From assembly GCF_019175365.1 (NCBI RefSeq), contig NZ_CP059572.1, positions 2,170,001 to 2,234,000 of the forward strand: a DNA stretch of 64,000 bases, written 5' to 3'. Below, one piece after another: positions 52,295 through 62,200 of this stretch. Under the pieces are notes generated by a model that saw only the letters and a program-made list of their open reading frames with translations, made no database searches and was not told where the DNA came from. Each line of letters begins with the position of its first letter. Positions within the stretch are counted from its first letter, which is position 1. The DNA comes from Actinomadura graeca. Its GTDB lineage: Bacteria > Actinomycetota > Actinomycetes > Streptosporangiales > Streptosporangiaceae. A program made the position numbers and the translations under genes.

Positions 52295-52945
52295 TCAGTT
52301 CTGTCCCGGGAGCCGGAGGCGCCGGCCGGGCGGATGCGACCACGCCGCGATCCGCCGCTCGGCGATCTCGGCCGGCAGCGGATCGAACCCCGCCGGGGCC
52401 AGGTCGTTCCGTGCCACGCGGCCCGGGCCCGGGCCCGGCGGGGGCGGGGTCAGGTCGTCCAGCAGGGCGGCGGAGATGACGACCCCGACGCCCTGGTCGG
52501 GGCCGCCGCGCAGGGCGGCGCAGGTCGTGTCGCCGGTGCACAGCCGGTACACCTCCGTCAGGACGCGCCCCTCGAAGCCGCGCTCGGTCAGCCAGGTGAT
52601 CCCCTGGTCGAACGCGATCACCAGGCGCAGCGGCCCGGCGGCGCCGGGCGTGTCCTCGGCAAGGGCGTCGTCCAGCCCGTGCACGAGGTCGGTGATGACC
52701 CGCGCCTCGTTCATGCCGGAGGGCACCAGGAGGAGGACGGCACCGGTCTCGGGGCGCCGCTCGTCGGGCGACGGGCGGCGCTCCTGGAGGAAGGCACGCT
52801 CCAGGCCGGCCTTCGCGCAGGCGCTCTTCACCGCCGCCAGCATCCGCCGGTACAGCGGGTCGCGGGCGCCCGCCTCGGGGGCGGGTGGGCGCCGGTGGAC
52901 GGCGACCGCCGCGCAGAGTCTCCGTACGGGGTCCGAGTCGTGCAT
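52295..52945 (-). CDS. degenerate nucleotidyl-cyclase-like domain protein
   Basis: 216 residues. From LYRRMLAAVKSACAKAG through AVLLLVPSGMNEARVITDLVHGL, RLVIAFDQGITWLTERGFEG and VYRLCTGDTTCAAL, it aligns by pattern with the N-terminal half of the TIR-fusion protein at 53861-54916, which resembles a class III cyclase homology domain. The two metal-binding Asp positions of cyclases (DxxG and GDG) are absent here, so it is presumably non-catalytic, perhaps a heterodimer partner or a binding subunit. The last 50 residues are Pro/Arg-rich. Between the Crp-like gene (55 bases) and the large membrane protein. Confidence 0.5.
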   Translation of the reverse strand: MHDSDPVRRLCAAVAVHRRPPAPEAGARDPLYRRMLAAVKSACAKAGLERAFLQERRPSPDERRPETGAVLLLVPSGMNEARVITDLVHGLDDALAEDTPGAAGPLRLVIAFDQGITWLTERGFEGRVLTEVYRLCTGDTTCAALRGGPDQGVGVVISAALLDDLTPPPPGPGPGRVARNDLAPAGFDPLPAEIAERRIAAWSHPPGRRLRLPGQN

Positions 52946-53000
52946 CTGGGCCTCTCCGCGCCGCGCCGGTCAGGACCCACTCACTATCGGGGGTACGGCG

Positions 53001-53738
53001 TCAGTCAATCCCGTACTCCGGCGGGATCTCGGTGATCCCCGCGGCCGTGTGCAGCGCGGGCCAGTCGCGGATGACGATCTCGCGGTAGCCCTTGTCGATG
53101 ACCTTCCTGTGCTTGAGCGACGCCAGCGCCTTCTGCACGGTCGGTTCCTTCGCGCCCACCAGCCCGGCCATGTCGGGGTGCGTCAGCGGCAGCGTGATGA
53201 GGGTGCCCTCGGCCGCGGGCCTCCCGTGCTCGCGGGCGAGCATCATCAGCATGCGGGCGATCCTGACCGGCACCGAGGAGCCGCCGTACTCGACCCGGTG
53301 CCAGGTGGCGTTGCGCAGCCTGGCGGAGACGATGCGGCTCACGGCGAGGAACGCGCCGGGGGACGCGGCGAGGAACTCCAGGAACTCCGGCTGGCCGATC
53401 CGCCGGACGACGCAGGGCCCGATCGTGGTCACCCTGGCCAGCCGGGGGCAGTCGTCCAGGACCGCGAGCTCGCCGACCAGGTCCCCGTCGGCGCGGATGG
53501 ACAGCAGCACGGTGTCTCCGCCGTCGGTGGCGCTGGTGACCTTCGCGCAGCCCTGGAGCAGGACGAAGACCTCGCGCGGCTCGGTGGTGCCTTCCATGAT
53601 GAGCGTCTCCCCGGCGGCGATCTGCCGGGAGGTGCCCAGTTTCAGAAGCCGTGCCCGGTCGGGGGCGTCCAGCGTCCCGAGGAAACTGCGCCGCGGCCAT
53701 CCTCCGACCGGGCGGGGAGCGTCATTGTGGTTCGCCAT
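53001..53738 (-). CDS. Crp/Fnr family transcriptional regulator
   Basis: 245 residues. N-terminal cyclic-nucleotide-binding fold: SRQIAAGETLIMEGT, EVFVLLQGCAKV, and the phosphate-binding cassette DLVGELAVLDDCPRLARV with the conserved GELA and Arg. C-terminal winged helix has LITLPLTHPDMAGLVGAKEPTVQKALASLK, with recognition helix KEPTVQKAL. No Cys cluster of Fnr type, so a nucleotide or nucleotide-like ligand fits better. It sits next to two cyclase-like proteins. The 122-base gap upstream is the largest break in the cluster and could hold its own promoter; no clear CRP site was found there. Confidence 0.85.
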   Translation of the reverse strand: MANHNDAPRPVGGWPRRSFLGTLDAPDRARLLKLGTSRQIAAGETLIMEGTTEPREVFVLLQGCAKVTSATDGGDTVLLSIRADGDLVGELAVLDDCPRLARVTTIGPCVVRRIGQPEFLEFLAASPGAFLAVSRIVSARLRNATWHRVEYGGSSVPVRIARMLMMLAREHGRPAAEGTLITLPLTHPDMAGLVGAKEPTVQKALASLKHRKVIDKGYREIVIRDWPALHTAAGITEIPPEYGID

Positions 53739-53860
53739 GATCGGCTTTTCGGTGAGGGTTCGGGTGATCGCCAGCTTAACGCCGGAGACGAGCCGTCACA
53801 GGCCGAATACCGTTTCAGGACGGCGAACGGACAGCGTAATTTCTGACAGAGGACCCGCCC

Positions 53861-54916
53861 TCAACCAGTTGTGTCAATACCGATCGCGCGGGCGAGGAGA
53901 TCAATTCGGCCGTCCTCGTCGAAACGATCTCCGGTCAGGTCCAGCGGGCGGCGGAGGGCGGCGAAACGGGGCAGCGGCACGTCCTCGATCAGCACCGGGA
54001 CGAACCGGCGCCCGCCCGGCTCGTGCACGCGGGCCAGCAGCGCGGCGTAGTCGTCCAGGACCCCGGGCTGCGTCACCGCCGCCCGGCTGAAGACCAGGAT
54101 GCCGTTCGACGCGGCGCCGATCGCCCGTTCCTTTTCCAGCAGGACGACCAGACCCGGCTCCACCCACGGCTCGATCCAGACCGTCACGCCCCTGCGTCGC
54201 AGTTTCAGGGCGAGCCGTTCGACGGTCGCGACGTCCTGCTCCGCGAAGCACATCACCGCGTCGATCTCCCCGCCGGGATCGGGAACGGGTTCGAGGACGG
54301 GACCGGGCTCCGGATCGGAACCCGGTTCGTCTGACGCGGGCAGGACGAGGGCGTGCACGTCATGGCCGGGGATCCACATCCAGGCGGGTTCGTCGAACTC
54401 CTTCTGGACCACCCGGACCTCCCTCAGCTCCTTCGGCCCGAGCCCGGTCCGCTCCTGCCGGATGGTGTCGGCGAAGACCTGCCGCGAGTAGATGACCGCC
54501 AGGTCGGCGCCGGACGCCGCGAGGGCGTCCTTGAGGGGCCGGCTGTCGCACAACCGGCTGACCGCCACCGGCCCCGCGCCCGCGTGGCCGTTCGGGGCGT
54601 CGAGCGTCACGCCGTGGTGGACGGCAAGCCGCAGCCGGAGCCGCAGCTCGGGACGAACGTCGCGGTTCCGGGCGCGCAGCGCGCCCGCCAGCGCCCGGGG
54701 GAAGTCCTCGACGACCCGGGCCTCGGGTTCGGTGTCGGGCAGGATCGCCAGCTCCCCGTCGCCGCCGGGCTGCCTGGTCCAGCCGCTGCGGCTCAGCCCG
54801 GTCCGCTCGGCGGCCTCGTCCAGCACCGCGAGCAGGTCCACCTGCATCCGCTCCTGCCTGCGGTCGGTGGCGCCGCCGTACCCCTTCGCGTCCACCGAGA
54901 GCAACAACCGCCGCAC
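53861..54916 (-). CDS. class III cyclase-like domain fused to TIR-like domain
   Basis: 351 residues, GTG start with AAGGAGA 6 bases upstream. Residues 1-185 resemble a nucleotidyl cyclase homology domain: LLLSVDAKGYGG with Asp9 and QPGGDGELAIL with Asp53 match the two metal-binding Asp positions (DxxG and GDG), and LRLRLAVHHG plus GPVAVSRLCDS follow the later strands; the conserved Asn before Arg121 is not evident. Residues about 218-350 form a TIR-like domain (DAVMCFAEQDVATVERLALKL, GVTVWIEP, GILVFSRAAV, RRFVPVLIEDV), with Asp-Asp (LDDY) near the usual catalytic Glu. Hence a second-messenger-linked effector is plausible. It belongs with the GTPase and pseudokinase genes 12 bases upstream. 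Confidence 0.62.
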   Translation of the reverse strand: MRRLLLSVDAKGYGGATDRRQERMQVDLLAVLDEAAERTGLSRSGWTRQPGGDGELAILPDTEPEARVVEDFPRALAGALRARNRDVRPELRLRLRLAVHHGVTLDAPNGHAGAGPVAVSRLCDSRPLKDALAASGADLAVIYSRQVFADTIRQERTGLGPKELREVRVVQKEFDEPAWMWIPGHDVHALVLPASDEPGSDPEPGPVLEPVPDPGGEIDAVMCFAEQDVATVERLALKLRRRGVTVWIEPWVEPGLVVLLEKERAIGAASNGILVFSRAAVTQPGVLDDYAALLARVHEPGGRRFVPVLIEDVPLPRFAALRRPLDLTGDRFDEDGRIDLLARAIGIDTTG

Positions 54917-54928
54917 AGCGTCTCCTTC

Positions 54929-55975
54929 TCAGATCCCGATCCGCTCGGCCTCGGGTGAGGCGAGCGCGCCTGACATGGCCAGCAGGGAGACCAGCGGCCG
55001 CAGCACCCGCCGCGGATGGACGCCGCGCGGGAAGCGGGCGTCCCCCGTCCCGTCCCCGTCCCCGCGCACGGAACCGGAGCCGGTCGCGGACGCGACGTGC
55101 AGCGTCGCGCGGGCGCACTCGCGGTACGGCCGCGTCCAGGCGTGGGCTCCGCGGCCGTGGAGGTAGGCGTAGACGTCCGCGCTCTCGCTCAGCGACTCCT
55201 CCGGGTCGAGCGCCGCGGTGTCGCGGCGCAGCCACAGGGCGAGGGGGTCCTCGAAGCGCAGGAGGTCCGCCTTGGCCACCACCACGGCGGCGCTCACCTC
55301 CGGCAGGCGGCCGGACGCCCGCAGCAGGTCCAGGACGACCCCGAAGGTGCGGTCGCGTCCGCCCGCCTCGTCCAGCCGCACCGGGTCGACCACGAAGATC
55401 AGCCCGTCGGCGGCGTCCAGGAACGCGGTGGCGTCGGCGACGCGGAGCAGGTCGTCGCCCGCCACGTCGAACAGGGCGACGGGACGGGGCGGGCCCTCGC
55501 CCTGCGCGACCATGAACCCGTCGGCGAACATCACCCGGCCCGGCGGGGTCGGCCGCAGCTCGCGCGCTTCCCCGGCCAGCGGCCCGACGTTGTCGCGCAG
55601 ATACTCCTGGTGCAGCCGCATCTCCAGCGGCCAGCACGCCTGCCCGTAGTGCCGGTGGAGGTCGCCGCGCTCGACGGCGCCGATCATCGCGGTCAGCAGG
55701 TGGGTCTTGCCCGAGCCGCTCGCGCCCACCATCCCGAACACCAGCGGCGGCCCGGACTCGCCGTAGGAGGCGGGCAGATGGTGGGGTTCGCCGCGTTCGT
55801 TCGGGCAGCGGACCCACGCCACCCGGCGGAGCCTGGCCGACTGCTCGGGCCCGGCGCCCGCGGGGACCGGCTGCTCGACGTACTCGCCCGTCCCCGCGTC
55901 GAAGCGGTGCAGCGGGGGGTCGTCCCAGGGGATCCGCTCAAGGCAGACCGGGCACAGCACCCACGGATTCGGCAT
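54929..55975 (-). CDS. zinc-ribbon P-loop GTPase-like protein
   Basis: 348 residues. An N-terminal zinc ribbon uses Cys8-x2-Cys11 (LCPVCLERIPW), Cys57 and nearby His residues (CPNERGEPHH). The GTPase core has P-loop GASGSGKT (84-91), switch/G3 DVAG (170-173) and, in place of NKxD, AKAD (234-237). Such P-loop proteins with a zinc ribbon occur beside tubulin-like and vWA genes in actinomycete conflict clusters (relatives of the 'double-GTPase' families). It likely acts as a nucleotide switch between sensor and effector. ATG at 55975, five bases after the pseudokinase stop. Confidence 0.75.
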   Translation of the reverse strand: MPNPWVLCPVCLERIPWDDPPLHRFDAGTGEYVEQPVPAGAGPEQSARLRRVAWVRCPNERGEPHHLPASYGESGPPLVFGMVGASGSGKTHLLTAMIGAVERGDLHRHYGQACWPLEMRLHQEYLRDNVGPLAGEARELRPTPPGRVMFADGFMVAQGEGPPRPVALFDVAGDDLLRVADATAFLDAADGLIFVVDPVRLDEAGGRDRTFGVVLDLLRASGRLPEVSAAVVVAKADLLRFEDPLALWLRRDTAALDPEESLSESADVYAYLHGRGAHAWTRPYRECARATLHVASATGSGSVRGDGDGTGDARFPRGVHPRRVLRPLVSLLAMSGALASPEAERIGI

Positions 55976-55980
55976 CGTCC

Positions 55981-56991
55981 TCAACCTCCGATCAGGTGGG
56001 CGGACAGGGCCAGCAGCACGATCAGCGCGACGCCGAGCCAGGCCCAGTGCGGTGACACCCTCGGCATCCGCCACCGGCCGGGACGCGGACCGGGGTCGGG
56101 CCCGGGCTCCTCGTCCGGCACCCCGGGCGCGGTCTCGGCGTGCTTGGCCTGCCGGATCCGGAAGAACTCCCGCCGCCCCTCCACCAGGCCCGGTTCCGGT
56201 TCCGGGCCGTACGGGACGGGATCGGCCGCCTCGATCCGGCGGAGCATGCCGGTCACGTCGGGACGTGTGCCGGGCGGCCCGAAGAGCCCGTCCACGAGCC
56301 GTGCCAGCTCGGGCGGAAGCGCCGCGGCGTCCGGCTCCGCGCCCTCCTCGCCGGTGGCCATGTACAGGATGAGGCGGCCCGCCGCCCACAGATCGTCGCG
56401 GTCGGTCACGTCCCCGGAAACCTGCTCGGGACGCTGCTCGGGCGCGCTCCACGGGGGCACGCCCACCGCCTCGCGCGGTTCGCCGAGGAGGGCGGCGCGC
56501 GCGAAACCGGTGATCTGCACCCGCTCGCCGTCCCACCGGACGGTGTGCGGGCCCAGCGCCCGGTGCGCGATCCCGGCCGCCGTGAGGACCCGCACGCCCA
56601 CGAGCAGGCTCGCCTGGAACCGGTGCAGGTCCTCGGGCAGGAGCCTGCCCGCCTCGGCGCCGCAGGGACTCCCCCGGTACGGCTCGACCAGCGCGAACGG
56701 CCCGTCGCCGGAGACGTCGTAGCCGATCAGCGCCGGCACCTCGGCCGGATGGGGGCGCCCGGCGAGGCAGCGCCGGACCCGCAGGCCGGTGATGATCTCG
56801 TTGTCGAGCGCGCGGTGCCCGGCGCCGCCGGGTTCGAGCAGCCGTGCCTCGACGGTGCCGCCGGGGGTCTCCAGCTTCACGGCGCCGTCTCCGGCCGTGG
56901 CCACGACCTCCGCTTCGGCCGGACGTCCGGTGCGGGCGTCCAGGTACGTCAGCCGCCGGCGCGGCGGGGGCGGGCCGGGCTCCTCGTTCAC
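55981..56991 (-). CDS. membrane-anchored Ser/Thr protein pseudokinase
   Basis: 336 residues. The kinase fold is recognisable from PFALVEPY (hinge), GIAHRALGPHTVRW (catalytic loop), VQITGFARAALLG (DFG position), PPWSAPEQ and DRDDLWAAGRLILYMATG. The catalytic Asp of HRD is Ala (HRA at 143-145) and DFG is TGF (161-163), and no VAIK-type Lys is seen, so catalysis is unlikely. A Pro-rich juxtamembrane stretch and a single C-terminal helix (LGVALIVLLALSAHLI) tether it to the membrane. GTG start overlapping the upstream stop (GTGA). Probably a scaffold or nucleotide-sensing regulator. Confidence 0.72.
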   Translation of the reverse strand: MNEEPGPPPPRRRLTYLDARTGRPAEAEVVATAGDGAVKLETPGGTVEARLLEPGGAGHRALDNEIITGLRVRRCLAGRPHPAEVPALIGYDVSGDGPFALVEPYRGSPCGAEAGRLLPEDLHRFQASLLVGVRVLTAAGIAHRALGPHTVRWDGERVQITGFARAALLGEPREAVGVPPWSAPEQRPEQVSGDVTDRDDLWAAGRLILYMATGEEGAEPDAAALPPELARLVDGLFGPPGTRPDVTGMLRRIEAADPVPYGPEPEPGLVEGRREFFRIRQAKHAETAPGVPDEEPGPDPGPRPGRWRMPRVSPHWAWLGVALIVLLALSAHLIGG

Positions 56992-59282
56992 GATGCCTCC
57001 CAGGGTTCGTCGTCGGTGGACCAGCGCGGGCGCACCAGGCCGGGACGCACGGGCACCAGGCGCAGCACTCCCGCGTGCCGGGACGGCCGCACCCAGAGCG
57101 TGTCGGCGGGGCACCGCCCGGCCAGGGCGTCCCGGACGGCCAGCGGCGCGAACCGCACGCAGGCCGGACGGTCACCGGAACGCGTCATGGGCAGGTCGCC
57201 GGGGCCGAGCAGCTGCCACATCACGGCGTCGGCGCCGTGCGTCACCGCGTCCCCCAGCGCGACCAGGTCCTGTTCGGAGAGCGGCGGGCCTCCCGCGCCC
57301 GCCGCGCCCGGGGCCGCCGCGTCCTCGCCGGAGGGTGCCGCGTCCGCCGCGAAGGGCGGCGGTTCGAGCGCGCCGTGCCGGGCGACGTGCCGTTCCCATG
57401 CCGCGATCCGGCCGGCGGTCTCGGCGCGGGCGCGGTCCTGGTGCGCATGCGGCATCCCGGCCGACGGGTCGCCCCAGCACGGTTCGAGCGCCAGCAGGAC
57501 CAGGCGTCTGAGATGGCCTCGGACGTCCGCGAGCAACTCCTCCCGCGCCCGGCCGTTCTGTGCGCTTCCCTCCTGCGCGCTTTCGCGGGCGCACGGCGCG
57601 CCGTGCGTTCCGGCGTGCCGCCGCAGCGCCTCCCGGACGCCGTCGAGGGCGGCGGTCGCCCGGATCACATCCGCCGCGCCGCCGCGCCCGCGCGCGGCAC
57701 GCGACCAGCCCGAGGCGAGCCGCGCGGCGGTGTCCCGCAGGTCCGCCAGCGCGGCCGGGGCGTCGTCCAAGCCCGACTCCCGGGTCCACCGGCGCGAGCG
57801 GGAACGCCACGACCACGGCACCGCCGCGGCGGCCACGGCCAGCGCGGCGGCCACGGCCGCCGTCCGCAGTCCCGGAGTGAGCCAGGCGGCGACCTCCGCG
57901 ATCATGCCCTTGGCGACCGTGGCCCCCGCGACCGCGCCCACGGAGCCGACCGCGCCGGTCGCCGCCACCGGCAGCAGCCCGTCGCGGAGCCGGGCGCGGG
58001 GGCCGCGCACGACGGTCAGGCCCACCAGCAGCGTGTAGACCGCGGCGACCACCAGCCCGGCGGCCGGGCCCGCCGCGCTCTGCGCCGCGAGGGCGGCGGC
58101 GACCAGCCCCGGCAGCGGAAGCCACGGCTCGGGCGGCGGCAGCGGGCCGCCCTCGCACAGCCGCGTCACCAGGCGGGGCGGGCAGGCCCGGTCCAGCTCG
58201 GCTCCCGGGTCCACGCGCGGCGGGGCGAGCCGCCCCTTCTGCTCGCGCAGGCCCTCGGCGAGCCCGGCGAGCGACGATCCGCGCGCCAGGGCCTCCGCCG
58301 CGTACACGCCGAAGGCGGCGTGCATCCGCCGCGGATCCGGCCCCCCGTCCGGCGGCAGGACGCCCTGGTCCTCGATCAGCCGGCTCTGCCCGGGAAGCGG
58401 CTCGGTGTCCGCGGGGACCTCGGTGAACAGACGCCCCCATCCCGCCCGCAGGTCGGCCACCGCCCGCCCGGCGTCCGCCGCGGCCTCGGCGGCCGGCGTC
58501 CGCCGGGGATACGGCAGCAGCGAGGACGGACGGCCCAGCCGCGCGGCGGCCCGGCGGGCGGCCGTGACCGCCTGCTCGGCCCTCTGGCCGGCCTGCATGA
58601 GGGGGCTCTCGTCCCGCAGCCGCACGACCTCCCTGGCCATCCCCAGGCTTGCACGGGGCAGCCCGCCCTCAGGAGGACGGCCCGGACCGCCCGCCGCGTC
58701 CACCGGGGCGATGTCCGGCGGCGGCGGGGGGCCGGGCGCCAGCAGCTCCGAGACGGCGGTCATGAGCGCCGACGCCCACTCCGCGTCGCCGGGCAGCGCC
58801 GACGCCAGCCGCAGCCCCGGGTTGGACACCCCGCCCGGCACGGCGGCCGCGAGCTCCGCCGTCCGGTCGAACACCTCCGGGACGCGCAGCAGCCCGCGGA
58901 GCCGGTCCAGCCCCGGCCCGGGCCCGTGCGGGCGGGCGGTGATCACCGGGCCGGACGGGCGCCAGTCGTGCCCGTCCGGGTCGGGCACCCACAGCAGGCC
59001 CGCGTCCTGCCCGGCCAGCAGCGGGCCCGGGACCTCCAGGCCGTCCGCCCCGGGCACGCCGCCGACCGCCACGCACAGCAGCCCGCGCACCAGCGGCGAC
59101 CGCAACCGCGCGAAGACCTCCGCGTGCGGCATCAGCAGGCCGGTCTCGTCGGTCACCAGGATCCGGCCTGTGGGGGCGCCGTCGTTCTCCCAGAGCTCGT
59201 CGAGCAGCTTCAGCGCCTGCGCGGCGCCGGCCCCGCGCAGGTCGAGCTCGGCCACCGCCGGCGGCGTTCTCAGCTCGCCCAA
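56988..59282 (-). CDS. multi-TM protein of the tubulin-like cluster, no family recognised
   Basis: 764 residues, TTG start five bases after the tubulin-like stop (the overlapping GTG is out of frame). The N-terminal 190 residues contain a Rossmann-like start (GRILVTDETGLLM, LLCVAVGGVPG). A central region of about 110 residues (roughly 425-530) has three to four hydrophobic helices (LPGLVAAALAAQSAAGPAAG, VVAAVYTLLVGLTVV, AVAGATVAKGMIAEVAA and AAVAAALAVAAAAVPWSW). The last 230 residues are helical and Ala/Arg-rich. It might link the tubulin-like protein to the membrane. No enzymatic motif seen. Confidence 0.6.
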   Translation of the reverse strand: MGELRTPPAVAELDLRGAGAAQALKLLDELWENDGAPTGRILVTDETGLLMPHAEVFARLRSPLVRGLLCVAVGGVPGADGLEVPGPLLAGQDAGLLWVPDPDGHDWRPSGPVITARPHGPGPGLDRLRGLLRVPEVFDRTAELAAAVPGGVSNPGLRLASALPGDAEWASALMTAVSELLAPGPPPPPDIAPVDAAGGPGRPPEGGLPRASLGMAREVVRLRDESPLMQAGQRAEQAVTAARRAAARLGRPSSLLPYPRRTPAAEAAADAGRAVADLRAGWGRLFTEVPADTEPLPGQSRLIEDQGVLPPDGGPDPRRMHAAFGVYAAEALARGSSLAGLAEGLREQKGRLAPPRVDPGAELDRACPPRLVTRLCEGGPLPPPEPWLPLPGLVAAALAAQSAAGPAAGLVVAAVYTLLVGLTVVRGPRARLRDGLLPVAATGAVGSVGAVAGATVAKGMIAEVAAWLTPGLRTAAVAAALAVAAAAVPWSWRSRSRRWTRESGLDDAPAALADLRDTAARLASGWSRAARGRGGAADVIRATAALDGVREALRRHAGTHGAPCARESAQEGSAQNGRAREELLADVRGHLRRLVLLALEPCWGDPSAGMPHAHQDRARAETAGRIAAWERHVARHGALEPPPFAADAAPSGEDAAAPGAAGAGGPPLSEQDLVALGDAVTHGADAVMWQLLGPGDLPMTRSGDRPACVRFAPLAVRDALAGRCPADTLWVRPSRHAGVLRLVPVRPGLVRPRWSTDDEPWEAS

Positions 59283-59286
59283 CCCG

Positions 59287-62200
59287 TCACGACCCCTGCT
59301 CCGCGACGGCGCCCTCCAGCTCCCGCAGGTTCCGGCGGATCGCCATGACCTCGGTGAACTCCCGGTCCAGCGCGGCCGGCAGGGTGCGCGCCCAGAACTC
59401 GCGCATGTGCGCGGCCCTGGCGCGCACGGACGGGTGCAGGCCGTCCAGCATCCGGTCGATGACCGTGATCTGCTCGGCGGCCAGGGCGCGGAGCAGCCGG
59501 TAGAGATCGTCCGGGGGCTTCGGCTGGGTGCCGACCCCGTCGGGGACCTCGCGCATCAGCCGGGCGCAGAAGTCGCGGCGCAGGTCGGTGTCGTCGGCGA
59601 TCGCGCACAGCTCGTAGGCGTGCAGCACGCTCCCCCAGGACGACGCGCGATCCAGCGGCTGAAGGTCCATCGTCATGGCGACCTCGTCGGTCAGCCGGAC
59701 GGTCATGCTGATCGGGGACGCGGGGTCGCCGTCCACCGTGACCCGGCCGTTCCAGCAGGCGGCCAGCAACCTGTGCATGATCTGCACCCGGTGCTCCTCG
59801 CGGGTCGCGAGGTGGCCGAACCCGTAGCCGGTGCGCTGCCGCCATCTCAGGTAGTCGTGCGGCTGCGGCCGCTCGACCGCGCCGGCCCAGGTCCGCAGCA
59901 GGTCCCGGACCTCGCGCACCTCCGTGATCCCCATCGAGGTGCGGAACAGCACCACCGAGATCGACTCCGCCGAGGTGGCCGTGAACTGGTAGGTGGCCGT
60001 CTCGCCCGCCGGGAGGTCGATCGTGCGCCGCAGGTACTCCTCCGTCGCCGGGTCGGGCGCCGCCGCGGGGTAGGTCACCAGCACCTTCAGCGGCCCGCGG
60101 CCCTGCGGGGTGAACGCGGGCGGCACCAGGCCCGCCAGCTTGGCGCGGAACGGCGCCAGCTCGTCCTCGGCCAGCCGTCCCGCGCCCTGCGCGGCCTCGG
60201 CCAGCAGGTCGGCCAGCCGGGGGAGCAACGGCCCGTGGTCCGGGCCCGCCGTCCGCAGGGACGCGGCGATCTCGTTCCGCAGATGCTTCCTGAGGCCGTC
60301 CACCACGCGCTCGGCGGCCCGGGGCGACCCGTCGACGCGGAGCCCGGCGAACGCCTCGCGCCAGCCGTCCGGGGCAAGGAGATCGTGCAGCAGGTCGCCC
60401 TCGCGGGCGCCGCCCGGCAGCGTGCCCGCCGCGACCCGCGCCGCGATCATCCGCTGGACCGCGGTCTGGTGGAAGCGCTCCAGGTCGCCGCCCGCGGGCA
60501 GCAGGTACGACACGCCGCTGCGGTGCCGGCTCAGCCGCTCGGCGCGGCCGCCGGGGTCCTCCCGCTCCCGCCGCGCCCGCTCGGAGAGCTCCTCGATCAG
60601 GGTGGACAGGGTGGCCTTCGCCCGGTCGAGCCTGGGCTGCCAGCTCCGGGCCAGCTTCGACCACGGCTCGGTCCACAGCACGCGCGTCTGCCACTGGTAC
60701 CAGGCGTCCTGGTCCTGGCGGGCCCGGGCGGGCGCCGGGTGGTCCCAGCGCACGGGGACGAAGCCGCCCATCCGGTCACGCAGGTCCGGGGCGACCGGCG
60801 TCACCTCCCGGCCGTCGTCCAGCTTCGGCCGGGGAGGCGGCTCCCTGCGCCGCACCATCAGCCCGTGCGCGCCCTCCCGTTCGATCTCGCTGCCGAGCCC
60901 GTCGTGGCCGAACACGATCCGCCGGACGCGGAACGGGTCGTGGTCGGCGAGGAGCCGGGCGACGGCGTCGCCCGGGTCGAACGCCTCCACCTGCTCGGGC
61001 ACGGCGCGGTCGAGCCGGGAGCGCTGCCGGGCCAGCGCCGCCCGCATCGACTCCGCGCGGTCGCCGAGCGCGACCGTGAGGTTCCGCGCGCCGTGCGTCG
61101 GCTCGGGCTCCGTGAAGTCCTCCTTCGGCCGGGTCAGCAGGTCGTGGAAGCCGGTGTAGGTGAAGAACCGCTCGATCGGCGAGCGGTTCGCCTCGGCGGC
61201 GCCCAGCGGGACGGCCAGCTGCTCGACGCCGTCGGCCAGCAGCCGTCCCGCGACCATGTCGGCCAGCTCGTCCGCCGGCACGGTGAGGGAGGCGGCCAGC
61301 GCGGTCGACACGCCCTGGTCGCCGATGCCGTCCCTCGCCTGGATCTGCCGCTCGTTGGCGGAGTTCAGGAAGCTGTCGGCGAACGACTGGTGCTGGTCGG
61401 CGTCCGCCGCGGTGCGGTCGTTCAGCTCGGTGCCGACGAGCGAGAGGATCAGCGCGACGACCGAGCGCCGCAGGTCCTCGGGCTCGACGCCGACCGGCCG
61501 GGAGAACAGGAACGCGGTCTGCGCGATCCCCGGCCGCATCTCGATCCGCCCGAGGTCCGGGAGCCGCACCCCGACCTCGTCGTCGGTGGACGCCGCGCCG
61601 CCGCCGGGGCCCTCGCCGCCGGTGCCGGCGACGGCGAGGGCGGCACCGGCGGACGCGGTGGCGGGGCCGTGGCCGCCGAGGGACAGCAGGGCCCCCTCGG
61701 ACCTGCCGCTGTTCTGCCGGTCGACCAGCTGGAACAGGTCCAGCAGGGCGCGCGCGGCGTTCAGCTCGGCGGGCCGGCCGCCGCCCATGCCGTCGGGGAA
61801 GGCCGACGGGAGCAGCACCAGCGGGTGGATCTTCGGTTTGATCGACGTGCGGGCGAACATCTCCGCGACCACATGCAGGAAGTCGTAGAACAGGCCGGCG
61901 CCGGTGCCACCGGCGACGGAGAACGCCACGAACACCTCGACCACCGCCGGGTCGCCCGCGCCGCCGCCCGCCATGCCGCTCAGGTCGGCGGCGGCCTGCG
62001 CCGAGGACAGCCGCCCGATCGCCGTCCGCAGCTTGCCGAGGGCGGGCGCCGGGCCGCGGGAGAAGGTGTCGTGGAACACCGCGCGGCCGATCGTGGGCAG
62101 CTGCCCGGCCCCCCTCCGCAGCGGGGTCACGTGCGGCTCCCCGGCCTGCGGCGGCAGCCAGCCCGCCACCTCGGGACCGGCGCGGAGCCGCAGGTTGCGC

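Noticed and set aside
53739..53860. A Crp-binding site in the gap upstream of the Crp gene.
   Set aside because: TGTGAC and GTGATC words occur, but no symmetrical TGTGA-N6-TCACA-like arrangement could be found.
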